33,123 bases of DNA, taken from assembly GCA_900322215.1 (NCBI GenBank), contig ONYW01000014.1, positions 1-33,123 of the forward strand, read 5' to 3'. The notes below the pieces were generated by a model. That model did no database searches and was not told where the DNA came from. It saw only the letters and a program-made list of their open reading frames with translations. Below are positions 1 to 7,220 of the stretch, one piece after another. Source of the stretch: an uncultured Eubacteriales bacterium (GTDB lineage: Bacteria > Bacillota > Clostridia > Christensenellales > CAG-917). The translations under genes and the position numbers were made by a program. Numbering within the stretch: position 1 is the first letter of the stretch; the number at the start of each line of letters is the position of its first letter.

Positions 1-356
1 TGGGACATTTTGTTGCGGAGCGTCCCAAAGGCGAAGTGGCAAAGAATAGAGAAAACCGGATTTTAGAGCGCCGACTCGGTGTCCCCGGAGCGAGTAATAC
101 ACTCTTGCAGAGAATAGCAACGTTGCGAACGACAATATTGTTTATTCCTTAAAAGTGAGCAACTTGTGTTCGGCAGGTTCCGCGGTGGGGAAACCTGGCG
201 GAGCAGGAAGGGGTGTTGCATTTAGAGTTGCCCAACGACAACCAGTTAGAGCAACCATACTGCCAAAAGCTATTTTGAAAACTAAAACAATAACAAAGAC
301 ACGAAGCGTCCGAAATGACGTAAAAAATAACAAACACACGAAGTGTGTGGTTGCTC
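1..356 (+). repeat. Dispersed structured repeat L, copy A (5' end outside window)
   Basis: This copy shares with positions 1346-1773 (+), 8686-9165 (-) and 33005-33123 (-) the landmarks GAGCGCCGAC, AGAGAATAGCAA, TTGTGTTCGG, GCGGTGGG and TTTAGAGTTGCC. A hairpin is formed by GTTGC (123-127) and GCAAC (159-163); in copy B the same place holds a different but still paired stem. The 3' part carries two small hairpins, GACACGAAGCGTC and CACACGAAGTGTGTG, enclosed by GAGCAACC (263-270) and GGTTGCTC (349-356). It lies just upstream of and co-directional with rlmB. Function unknown; a structured RNA leader or a non-autonomous mobile element are both possible. Confidence 0.7.
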
Positions 357-377
357 AAATTTGAATAAAACACGGCA

Positions 378-396
378 AATCGCCAAATAGTGCGGT
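378..396 (-). repeat. Solo half-site of the E gene-end palindrome
   Basis: CGCCAAATAGTGCGGT at 382-396 is the same arm that sits against the stop codons of rpsR, the flavodiiron gene and the metallophosphoesterase gene. No partner arm (ACCGCGATATTTGG-like) is found nearby. Here it lies in the 5' leader of rlmB, about 15 nt before its ribosome site, in the opposite orientation to that gene. Confidence 0.5.
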
Positions 397-408
397 CGCA
401 AGGAAAAA

Positions 409-1131
409 ATGTATATATACGGCAGAAACCCGGTCAAAGAGGCTTATAGAGCCGGCAAAACAATCGACAAACTCTTTATCGTCAAGGGTGAATTTGATCC
501 TACGCTCGGGGCTATTCGCAAACTTGCTAAGGAGCAAAGGACGGTCGTCAGCCTCGTGGACAGAAACACTCTCGACAAGATGACGAACGGCGGAAATCAC
601 CAGGGCGTCGTCGCCTCCGTGACGGACTTTGAATATGCGGACGTAGACGACATCGTCGCGCTCGCAAAAGAAAAAAACGAGCCTCTTCTCGTCGTCATTT
701 TGGACGGCATCACGGATCCGCACAATTTGGGCGCGATAATCAGGAGTGCGGAGTGCTTTGGCGCACACGGCATTATCATTCCGAAACACCGCAGCGTGAC
801 CGTGAACGACACGGTCATAAAAGTCGCTTGCGGAGCGACCGAACACATTCTCGTCGCCAAGGTGACGAACATCAACGACGCGATCCGCGATCTAAAGGAA
901 CAAGGCGTGTGGGTTTATGCCACGGACTTTGACGGCGAAGCCCCTAAAACCGTAAATCTAAACGGAGATATTGCAATCGTCATAGGCTCCGAGGGAGAAG
1001 GCATTCACAGGCTTACGAAGGAACTCTCCGACGGCGTTCTCACCATCCCGCAATATGGCAAGGTCAACAGCCTGAACGCCTCCGTTGCGGCGGGGATTGT
1101 TCTATACGAAGCCGTTCGCCAACGCAGGTAA
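409..1131 (+). CDS. rlmB: 23S rRNA 2'-O-methyltransferase, RlmB/TrmH (SPOUT) family
   Basis: A 240-residue protein of normal length for the family. The N-terminal part (about 1-75) matches the small substrate-binding domain that opens with YGRNPVKEA. The rest is a SPOUT domain with the three family motifs: DPHNLGAIIRSAECFGAHG (about 105-123), IGSEGEG (about 194-200) and IPQYGKVNSLNASVAAG (about 214-230). Bacterial RlmB methylates G2251 of 23S rRNA using S-adenosylmethionine; the exact target is inferred from the family, and a sister TrmH-type specificity cannot be excluded. AAGGA lies 7 nt before the ATG. The gene stands alone between L copy A and palindrome E1, which starts at its stop codon. 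Confidence 0.9.
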   Translation: MYIYGRNPVKEAYRAGKTIDKLFIVKGEFDPTLGAIRKLAKEQRTVVSLVDRNTLDKMTNGGNHQGVVASVTDFEYADVDDIVALAKEKNEPLLVVILDGITDPHNLGAIIRSAECFGAHGIIIPKHRSVTVNDTVIKVACGATEHILVAKVTNINDAIRDLKEQGVWVYATDFDGEAPKTVNLNGDIAIVIGSEGEGIHRLTKELSDGVLTIPQYGKVNSLNASVAAGIVLYEAVRQRR

Positions 1132-1226
1132 AAACTGCACAGCTTGGCGAATAGCTGTGTTATCGACATTGGGTCTGCCGTTCAAGGCACGATGCCTTGC
1201 TCTTCATCCAACCTGCGCGGTTTTTG
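1130..1226 (+). terminator. Gene-end palindrome E1 (after rlmB)
   Basis: Arms AAAAACTGCACAGCTTGG (1130-1147) and CCAACCTGCGCGGTTTTTG (1208-1226) pair imperfectly and begin at the rlmB TAA. The enclosed part holds GCGAATAGC, a CAAGGC-acgat-GCCTTG hairpin and CTCTTCATCC, a box shared with other E copies. Unlike the other complete copies, the inner hairpin has no T-run; the outer arm itself ends in TTTTT, so the whole may act as a large-loop terminator. Confidence 0.65.
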
Positions 1227-1228
1227 AG

Positions 1229-1256
1229 TTAGGAATTAGGAATTAGGAATGAGGAA
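1229..1256 (+). repeat. Tandem heptamer repeat (TTAGGAA/TGAGGAA)
   Basis: Four consecutive seven-base units: TTAGGAA three times, then TGAGGAA. The same TGAGGAA units recur at 21214-21227 and, reversed, at 31003-31016. Each site lies near an E element. Confidence 0.7.
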
Positions 1257-1313
1257 TTGTGGAAGAATACTATTTTTTCACGCTTGCTCATTCGGAGTAT
1301 AGCACGTCAAACA

Positions 1314-1365
1314 ACTCACTCATTCGAAGACGGGCTGGAGTCCCGACTCACTCATTCGAAGACGG
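1314..1365 (+). repeat. Direct repeat, 20 bp twice, at the 5' edge of L copy B
   Basis: ACTCACTCATTCGAAGACGG occurs at 1314-1333 and again at 1346-1365, a 32-bp period. The second copy begins the segment shared with L copy C. The remaining sequence from 1257 to 1313 shows no gene or recognisable site. Confidence 0.8.
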
Positions 1366-1773
1366 AATTGGAGTCGCAACGGCGACGACCGCGTGAGTGT
1401 GTCTCGAATGATACTTAGTACGAACTTTTGAGGCATTCTGTTGCGGAGCGCCTCAAAAGTGAAGTGGCATAATTAGTGAACGATACTTTTGAGAGCGCCG
1501 ACGGTGCTTCCCGAAGCGGGTATAAAGCCTTGTAGAGAATAGCAAGGTCAAAATGCGACCATACTGTTTTCCATAAACTAAGCATTTTGACTTGTGTTCG
1601 GTTCGGGCGCGGTGGGAAGAACCATACGAAGGAGATGGGAAACTTTATTTAGAGTTGCCCGACATACACCCTTTGAGAGCAAGCGCATAACGTTCCTATT
1701 TAGGGGATTTCTCGACGCGCTTCGCTTGCTCGAAATGACGTAAAAAATAACAAACACACGAAGTGTGTGAGAA
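1346..1773 (+). repeat. Dispersed structured repeat L, copy B (complete)
   Basis: Nearly identical to copy C over several blocks: ATTCGAAGACGGAATTGGAG, CGACGACCGCGTGAGTGTGT, TAAAGCCTTGTAGAGAATAG, AAGAACCATACGAAGGAGAT. Visible hairpins: ACTTTTGAGGC/GCCTCAAAAGT (1425-1462); CCTTGT-AGAGAATA-GCAAGG (about 1530-1550); GTCAAAATGC/GCATTTTGAC (1551-1591) where copy A has GTTGC/GCAAC; GGTTC/GAACC (about 1600-1623). Loops are more conserved than stems, which suggests an RNA or single-stranded DNA structure. It lies upstream of the sigma factor gene on the same strand, 120 nt after E1. Confidence 0.75.
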
Positions 1774-1797
1774 TTCACGGTGGCTTTGCCACCAATT
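1772..1797 (+). promoter_or_regulatory. Hairpin in the sigma-gene leader
   Basis: GGTGGC (1779-1784) and GCCACC (1788-1793) form a three-base-loop hairpin, extended by AATT/AATT. It lies 32 nt before the sigma-factor ATG and has no T-run. Role unknown; it could influence leader folding. Confidence 0.4.
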
Positions 1798-1828
1798 CAC
1801 TGAGCGAAGCGAAAATTAGCTTAATTTT

Positions 1829-2383
1829 ATGGATAACGAACGTGAACAAAACTTAATCGCGCTTGCGCAGTCGGGCGTTGAGTCCGCGAGAGACGAGTTG
1901 TTGCTTGAATACGGAAAACTCGTCCGCACTATCGCGCGCTCGGTAGAATTTGTCACTTCCGAAGTTGACTATAACGACCTGTTTCAGGTGGGCAACATCG
2001 GGCTTTTGAGGGCTATAAGTTCGTTCAGCGCGGAGCAGTCCGCGAGTTTTAAGACGTTTGCGTCGCACTGCATAAGAAACGCGATGATAGACGAACTCCG
2101 CAAAAAGTCTCCCCTCGTCACGGTGTCGACAACGGACAACCCGCTCGTAAACAGCCTCCCGTCGCCGAGCGATCCGGAAAAAGAATATATCGACAAGGAG
2201 ACCGTGAGTATCATGCTCGAAACGCTCCGCTCCACCCTCTCCGCGGAGGAATTCGAGGTGCTTCGTTTCTACCTCGACGGACTCTCTTATCAGGAGATTT
2301 CCTCAAAACTCGATATGGAAAAAAAGAAGGTGGACAACACCCTCTACGGCATAAAAAAGAAACTCAAACACATTCTGAATTAG
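1829..2383 (+). CDS. Sigma-70 family RNA polymerase sigma factor, short (SigH/SigB-like)
   Basis: A 184-residue sigma factor. Region 2 covers about residues 25-95 and includes the core-binding stretch DYNDLFQVGNIGLLRAI and a -10 recognition helix FKTFASHCIRNAMIDELRK. Region 4 (about 130-184) has the helix-turn-helix LSYQEISSKLDMEKKKVDNT. Region 1.1 and a full region 3 are absent, so this is an alternative factor and not SigA. The start has no good Shine-Dalgarno sequence (TTAGCTTAATTTT before the ATG), hinting at low or regulated translation. It precedes an anti-sigma/phosphatase operon but is separated from it by a terminator and a strong promoter. That it is the target of that partner-switching system is inferred only from adjacency. 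Confidence 0.88.
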   Translation: MDNEREQNLIALAQSGVESARDELLLEYGKLVRTIARSVEFVTSEVDYNDLFQVGNIGLLRAISSFSAEQSASFKTFASHCIRNAMIDELRKKSPLVTVSTTDNPLVNSLPSPSDPEKEYIDKETVSIMLETLRSTLSAEEFEVLRFYLDGLSYQEISSKLDMEKKKVDNTLYGIKKKLKHILN

Positions 2384-2406
2384 TCAAAAGCGGGCTATAT
2401 GGCAAG

Positions 2407-2435
2407 AATTTGCACTTTTCAGTGCAAATTTTTTT
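2407..2435 (+). terminator. Rho-independent terminator after the sigma factor gene
   Basis: AATTTGCACT-tttc-AGTGCAAATT is a perfect 10-bp stem followed by a T-run. It separates the sigma gene from the promoter at 2442. Confidence 0.9.
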
Positions 2436-2441
2436 ATTTCT

Positions 2442-2470
2442 TTGACAAGCGTACATTATATCTATATAAT
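2442..2470 (+). promoter_or_regulatory. Consensus sigma-A promoter of the phosphatase operon
   Basis: TTGACA (2442-2447), a 17-bp spacer and TATAAT (2465-2470): a perfect housekeeping promoter. It implies transcription from about 2477, which rules out the upstream start codons of the following reading frame. Confidence 0.9.
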
Positions 2471-2498
2471 GAAATTATTAACTTTTAGAGATACGGCT

Positions 2499-4595
2499 AT
2501 GGCAAAGAAAAAGATAGTTATCAAAAACTCAATCACACTCAATATGATTATTGCCGTCGCGCTTCTTCTCATCACGTTCGGCATTGTCGTTACGGCTATC
2601 GGCTACACGAAGTTCAACGACACGATGCTTGACAGGTACGAAGAGGGCGCATACGCAACCGCGCGCAGTACGGCGGATTTTGTGAACGGTAATCATATCT
2701 CCGCATATCTTGAAAATGCCGACAAAATCACGGGCAAGACGCCGATAGAGGCAAGCGAAACCGAGATTCAAGCACTCAAAAAAGAGTGGGAAGACACGAC
2801 TTCCTTGCTCAACAAATTTGCCAAGTCGCAGGGCGTTGCCATAATCTATATCATTGTCCCGAACAAAAACGATTATTCCACCTACTATTCCGTCATCAAT
2901 TGCCCGAACCCCGATTTCGTGCCGTACACCGCTTGGGCGCTCGGCTCCGAACAGCACCACTCCGCCCCGAACGAATACGACGCTATATATCAAAACATCA
3001 TGGAAAACGGGCTTGAACGCGCAAACGTCGTGGTCAAAAAGCCGTCCAACGGCGGATTGCCTCACATCAATTCTTTGATTCCCGTCAAGGATTCAAGCGG
3101 AAAGTCTACGGGCATTATCGTCGTTCAACAGACAATGGCGCTCCTCGACAAGTTGGGGACGTCCTACACCCTGCTCATAGCGCTCACGACAGTCATATTG
3201 CTCGTGCTGTCCGTGTTTGGATATATTTTGTTTATAAGGAAACAATTTATCGCGCCGATTCAAGCGCTCGTCGCGGAGGCGCAACGCTTTGCGTCCGACA
3301 ACAGCGAGGCGGAAACTCCGATCGACGGAGAAATCAGCAAAATTCACGAGATATCCGTGCTTGGAGAGGCTCTCGGACAAATGGAAATCGACACCCTCAA
3401 AAACATCAAGAATCTCTCTCAAGCGATAAAAGACAAACAAAAGATGAATTCCGAACTCGGCATCGCAAAGCAAATTCAAGAGGCATCGCTTCCGAACACC
3501 TTCCCCGCCTTCCCCGACAGGACGGAATTCGATCTCTTTGCCTCTATGCACCCTGCAAAGCAGGTGGGCGGAGACTTCTATGATTTCTTCCTCGTGGACG
3601 ACGATCACCTCGCCCTCGTTATTGCGGACGTATCCGGCAAAGGCATACCGGCGGCGCTGTTTATGATGGTCACAAAGATCCTCATCTATGAGCGCACGGT
3701 ACTCGGCGGCTCGCCTGCCGAAGTGCTGGAATTTGTCAACAACAGGATTTGCGAGCACAACAAAGCGGAGATGTTCGTCACCGTATGGCTCGGCATACTT
3801 GAAATCTCAACGGGCAAAGTCATAGCCGCAAACGCAGGCCACGACAACCCAGCCATCATCAAAAACACGGGAGTCGGCGATTTTATCTCTACAAAACGCG
3901 GACTCGTCGTCGGAGCGATGGAGGGTTCTAAATATCAAAACTTCGAGATAAATCTCGAAAAAGGCGACAAGCTGTTTTTGTTCACGGACGGCGTGCCTGA
4001 GGCTACCGACTCAAGCAAGCAAATGTTCACCTTAAAGCGCACGGGCGAGACGCTTTGCACGCTGCACGAGAAAGATCCGAAGACTATCATCGAGGGCATG
4101 GAAGTCGCTTTGAAAGAATTCGTCGGCGACGCGCCTCAATTTGACGACACGACCATGCTTTGCATCGAATACAAGGGCGCTGCCTACAAAAACCACCGCA
4201 CGTTCACTATCGCCGCGGACATAGACAACCTCCCCGTCGTCCTCAAAAACACGGAGGATTTCTTGGAGGATAAGGGTGCGTCGCCAAAGGCGCTCAACCA
4301 ACTCTCTATCGCGATAGAGGAAGTTTTTGCAAACGTAGCGCACTATGCCTATCCGCCAAAGACGGGCGAATGCACGATAGATTTGAACGTAAAAGACAAA
4401 GTCTTCTCTATCACCTTCACGGATCAAGGCACGCCGTACAACCCGCTTGAAAAGGACGATCCCGACGTCACACTCTCTGCTGAAGAGCGCAAGGAAGGCG
4501 GTCTCGGGATCTTTATGGCAAAGAAACTTATGGACAACATCGCCTATGAACATAAAGACGGACATAACATACTGACATTGGAGAAAAAACTGTGA
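2499..4595 (+). CDS. Membrane PP2C phosphatase fused to RsbW-like ATPase (RsbU-type)
   Basis: A 698-residue protein from the ATG at 2499; earlier in-frame starts fall inside the promoter. Order: TM1 (about 14-36), an extracytoplasmic sensor-like region (about 37-220), TM2 (about 224-246), a HAMP-like linker, a SpoIIE/RsbU PP2C domain (about 330-545) with metal-site motifs GGDFYDFF, VIADVSGKG, FTDGVPEATD and QFDDTTM, and a C-terminal GHKL ATPase (about 560-698) with N-box EEVFANVAHYAY, G1 FTDQGTPYNP and G2 GGLGIFMAKKL. In known systems RsbU dephosphorylates an RsbV antagonist and RsbW phosphorylates it and binds sigma; here both activities appear on one chain. All key motifs look intact. The ribosome site is weak. 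Its stop overlaps the next start (GTGA). Confidence 0.9.
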   Translation: MAKKKIVIKNSITLNMIIAVALLLITFGIVVTAIGYTKFNDTMLDRYEEGAYATARSTADFVNGNHISAYLENADKITGKTPIEASETEIQALKKEWEDTTSLLNKFAKSQGVAIIYIIVPNKNDYSTYYSVINCPNPDFVPYTAWALGSEQHHSAPNEYDAIYQNIMENGLERANVVVKKPSNGGLPHINSLIPVKDSSGKSTGIIVVQQTMALLDKLGTSYTLLIALTTVILLVLSVFGYILFIRKQFIAPIQALVAEAQRFASDNSEAETPIDGEISKIHEISVLGEALGQMEIDTLKNIKNLSQAIKDKQKMNSELGIAKQIQEASLPNTFPAFPDRTEFDLFASMHPAKQVGGDFYDFFLVDDDHLALVIADVSGKGIPAALFMMVTKILIYERTVLGGSPAEVLEFVNNRICEHNKAEMFVTVWLGILEISTGKVIAANAGHDNPAIIKNTGVGDFISTKRGLVVGAMEGSKYQNFEINLEKGDKLFLFTDGVPEATDSSKQMFTLKRTGETLCTLHEKDPKTIIEGMEVALKEFVGDAPQFDDTTMLCIEYKGAAYKNHRTFTIAADIDNLPVVLKNTEDFLEDKGASPKALNQLSIAIEEVFANVAHYAYPPKTGECTIDLNVKDKVFSITFTDQGTPYNPLEKDDPDVTLSAEERKEGGLGIFMAKKLMDNIAYEHKDGHNILTLEKKL

Positions 4596-5161
4596 AAAAA
4601 CTTGAAGAAGCAGTAACGTTTGCAACAAATATGCACTCGGGGCAAACGAGAAAAATCACAAACCTACCCTACATTTTGCACCCTATGGAAACGGCGGTTA
4701 TCGTCAGCACCATGACAAAAGACGAAGACCTCATCATCGCGTCGCTCTTGCATGACGTGATAGAGGACACCCCCGCGACCGAGGACGATGTGAGAGATCT
4801 CTTTGGAGAGCATATATTGTCTCTAATAAAATCGGAAACGGAAAACAAGCGCAACACCCTTCCGCCTGAACAAACATGGCGCATAAGAAAGGAAGAATCG
4901 CTACTCGACTTGCGCGACGCCACTCACGACGAACAGATATTGTGGCTCGCGGACAAGTTGTCGAACATCCGCTCTATGGCGGAGCAATATATGGTCATCG
5001 GAGACAAGATTTTTGAAGCCTTTCACGAAAAGAGAAAGTCCGAACACGAGTGGTACTACCGCACGATTTTGGACATACTCAGACCGGGATTTTGCAATAC
5101 GTTCGCTTTCAAAGAATACGAAAGGCACGTGAACGACATTTTTGGAGGAGACACAAAATGA
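4592..5161 (+). CDS. RelA/SpoT-type HD phosphohydrolase, candidate small alarmone hydrolase
   Basis: A 189-residue single-domain protein resembling the hydrolase half of RelA/SpoT and MESH1-like enzymes. Visible residues: H15 in HSGQTRK, H30 in YILHP, the HD pair H54-D55 in LLHDV, E58-D59 in IEDT, and D121/N125 in ADKLSNIR, matching the metal-binding and catalytic positions of (p)ppGpp 3'-pyrophosphohydrolases. No synthetase, TGS or ACT domain is present. It starts with GTG overlapping the stop of the phosphatase gene by 4 nt, and its own stop overlaps the next ATG, so all three genes are translationally coupled. Hydrolysis of (p)ppGpp is inferred; another nucleotide could be the substrate. 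Confidence 0.8.
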   Translation: MKKLEEAVTFATNMHSGQTRKITNLPYILHPMETAVIVSTMTKDEDLIIASLLHDVIEDTPATEDDVRDLFGEHILSLIKSETENKRNTLPPEQTWRIRKEESLLDLRDATHDEQILWLADKLSNIRSMAEQYMVIGDKIFEAFHEKRKSEHEWYYRTILDILRPGFCNTFAFKEYERHVNDIFGGDTK

Positions 5162-6327
5162 GATACGAACTTGAAAACGGCACTCTTGAACTCTTCTTAG
5201 AGGGAAGAATCGACTCGAACAATGCGGAAGAAGTCGCAAAAGATATAAACGATACCATCGCGGACAACGAATATTCTGCGCTCGTTTTGAACGCCGAAGC
5301 GCTTGACTATATCTCCTCTGCCGGACTTAGAATCGTCCTGCGCCTAAGAAAAGCCAATCCGAGCCTAAAAATCACAAACGCCTCGACGGACGTCTATGAA
5401 ATCTTCGATATGACAGGCTTCACCGAGATGATGACCATTGAAAAGGCATACAAAAACATCTCTATCGAGGGCTGCGAAGTCATCGGCGAGGGCGCAAACG
5501 GCAAAGTCTACCGCATAGATCCCGACACTATCGTCAAAGTCTACACGGAGGGCGACTTCTCGGACATCCAGCGCGAGCGAGACCTCGCAAAGAAAGCGTT
5601 TGTGCTTGGCATAAACACCGCTATATCTTATGATATCGCAAAGATAGGCGACCACTACGGCACCGTGTTCGAGCTTCTCAACGCAAAGTCTCTCGCCGCC
5701 TGCATTATGAACGACAAAGAGCATATCGACCACTATATCGATATGTACGTCGACCTCCTCAAAAAGATCCACTCGACCGAAGTCAAAGACGGAAGTTTCC
5801 CAAAGATGAAAGACCTCGCTCTCAAGTGGGTTGCCGTTGCAAAAACCTACGTCGACAAGGAAGTCGGTGAAAAGCTCGAAAAACTCTTTGAAGATATTCC
5901 CGACGACGACCACATGCTCCACGGCGACTACCACCTCAAAAACGTTATGGTTCAAAACGGCGAAGCGCTCCTCATCGATATGGACACCCTCTCCGTCGGC
6001 AACCCCGTGTTTGAGTTCGGCTCCGTCTTCAACGCGTATATCGGTTTCCACGCGCTCAACATGAACAACGCGGGCAAATTCCTCGGCATCACCCCCGACA
6101 CCTCTTTGGAAGTTTGGGACAAGACGCTTCAAAAATATTTCGGCACAAAAGACAAGAAGATCCTTGACATCTACGCAGACAAAGCAAAGATCGTCGGCTA
6201 TGTCAGACTCTTGCAACGCGCCGCCCGCCGCACTCTCCACTACGGCGAAGACCACACCGTCGAGATCGAGTTCTACAAACAAGAACTTACGAAACTTGTT
6301 AATGTGGTCGATTCCCTCGCTATATAA
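5158..6327 (+). CDS. STAS (anti-sigma antagonist) domain fused to APH-like kinase
   Basis: A 389-residue protein. Residues 1-100 form a STAS domain of RsbV/SpoIIAA type, with the phosphorylation loop DYISSAGLR and S53/S54 at the expected place. Residues 105-389 look like an aminoglycoside-phosphotransferase-fold kinase: glycine loop IGEGANGKVYRI (109-120), lysine K127 in IVKVY, catalytic loop HGDYHLKN (255-262) and metal site IDMD (273-276). The upstream PP2C and GHKL domains would be the obvious partners of the STAS domain. The kinase substrate is unknown; the fold includes antibiotic, sugar and small-molecule kinases. The ATG at 5158 overlaps the previous stop (ATGA); a longer in-frame extension upstream is rejected because it lies inside the HD gene. 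Confidence 0.85.
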   Translation: MRYELENGTLELFLEGRIDSNNAEEVAKDINDTIADNEYSALVLNAEALDYISSAGLRIVLRLRKANPSLKITNASTDVYEIFDMTGFTEMMTIEKAYKNISIEGCEVIGEGANGKVYRIDPDTIVKVYTEGDFSDIQRERDLAKKAFVLGINTAISYDIAKIGDHYGTVFELLNAKSLAACIMNDKEHIDHYIDMYVDLLKKIHSTEVKDGSFPKMKDLALKWVAVAKTYVDKEVGEKLEKLFEDIPDDDHMLHGDYHLKNVMVQNGEALLIDMDTLSVGNPVFEFGSVFNAYIGFHALNMNNAGKFLGITPDTSLEVWDKTLQKYFGTKDKKILDIYADKAKIVGYVRLLQRAARRTLHYGEDHTVEIEFYKQELTKLVNVVDSLAI

Positions 6328-6450
6328 AAACCGTGTGATTTAGCGAATAGCATTGTCAGAGCCCGTTTGTTCGAGGGTCACGTACGTCAGTACGCTCATC
6401 TCTCACAAACGGGCTCTTTCCCGCTCTTCATCTAAATCACGCGGTTTTTG
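6326..6450 (+). terminator. Gene-end palindrome E2 (after the STAS-kinase gene)
   Basis: Outer arms AAAAACCGTGTGATTTAG (6326-6343) and CTAAATCACGCGGTTTTTG (6432-6450) begin at the stop codon. The inner part GTGATTTAG differs from other E copies but is matched in both arms. The enclosed hairpin AGAGCCCGTTTGT/ACAAACGGGCTCT ends in TTT; a GTACGTCAGTAC apex and the CTCTTCATC box are also present. Its reverse strand ends in TTTTT and could also serve the convergent gene. Confidence 0.75.
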
Positions 6451-6464
6451 CTTGAATATATTAA

Positions 6465-7214
6465 TCAATAAACTGAACCATTATAATTATTTTTTATTCT
6501 TTCGTTCCTATTCATAACAAAAGAAAGCTGATGTTCCATCCACAATTTATACTCTTGTGTGTTTTGTGGCACTGGATTTGATTCAAATAGTTTCGTATCA
6601 AGCCAAAAATTAACTTTTGAATAGTCGCTGGAAACACAGTCTTGCAAATAGAAGAAATCAATATATCCTTTAAAATCAACAAACAAATCAAAAAAATCTT
6701 TGTTGTTATATAAAACTGCCGCTAAGGGACTGTCTTCATTGTTATAATATCTTCTTATACATTCGAGAGTTAAATCCCATCTATCCTTAATATAATGATT
6801 GCAACCTCTTGATTGATTAATTCCACCTTTTTGTTTAGGGAAAATAATTGATCCACCTATTGTATAAGATTTATGCACATAATCCTCTATATACTTATGG
6901 AAATCAGGGATATCTTTTGCTATCGCTTCTATTGTTATTTTATTATTCTTATATCTAAAACTTGTACAAATTGAATCGCTCCCAAATCTAAAGCCATTCC
7001 AAACAAGGTATTCTGCACCTTTACCAACTGATAATTCTATTTTTTCACCATTGGGCAACGGTTTGCTCCAAAGTGTTTTATGATACAACTGTAACGTCTT
7101 GCTATGGCTATCTGGATCTATAGAAGAATGCCCTAACAAACTATCTCCCGCCCAATAATTATCCCAGTAGTTTGGTGTATCTGTTGTAAAATCAAAATCA
7201 ACATTTATTTTCAT
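6465..7214 (-). CDS. Hypothetical protein, DUF6994-like
   Basis: A 249-residue cytoplasmic protein without signal peptide or membrane segment. Its pattern (opening MKINVDFDFTTD, then FRFGSDSI, SYTIGGSIIFP, DRWDLTLECIRRYY, FFDLFVDFKGYIDFFYLQD) resembles what I recall as the DUF6994 family of unknown function; this is from memory. The gene is much AT-richer than its neighbours, stands alone, and converges with the STAS-kinase operon, all consistent with a late arrival. No Shine-Dalgarno sequence is present, and the promoter at 7221-7249 would start transcription at the ATG itself. Confidence 0.8.
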   Translation of the reverse strand: MKINVDFDFTTDTPNYWDNYWAGDSLLGHSSIDPDSHSKTLQLYHKTLWSKPLPNGEKIELSVGKGAEYLVWNGFRFGSDSICTSFRYKNNKITIEAIAKDIPDFHKYIEDYVHKSYTIGGSIIFPKQKGGINQSRGCNHYIKDRWDLTLECIRRYYNNEDSPLAAVLYNNKDFFDLFVDFKGYIDFFYLQDCVSSDYSKVNFWLDTKLFESNPVPQNTQEYKLWMEHQLSFVMNRNERIKNNYNGSVY

Positions 7215-7220
7215 ATCATA

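Noticed and set aside
155..364. Short reading frame in L copy A, shared with the N-terminal extension of the metallophosphoesterase frame in copy D (SAVGKxGGAGRGVAFR).
   Set aside because: It comes from the repeat. Copies B and C do not keep the peptide, while stems and loops are kept, so the conservation is structural and not protein coding.
1592..1630. Resemblance of GCGCGGTGGGAA in L to a T-box (GGTGGNACCGCG).
   Set aside because: The order of bases differs, no specifier or AGNAGTA stem I features are visible, and the downstream genes are not amino-acid related.
2442..2498. Longer N terminus of the PP2C protein starting at 2442 or 2469.
   Set aside because: Those starts lie inside the -35/-10 boxes of a consensus promoter and would not be transcribed.
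5365..6282. Long antisense reading frames opposite several core genes (for example 305 residues here, and others over glnN, purA, guaA and the flavodiiron gene).
   Set aside because: They are mirror frames of codon-biased genes, have no ribosome sites or recognisable domains, and cover well-identified proteins.
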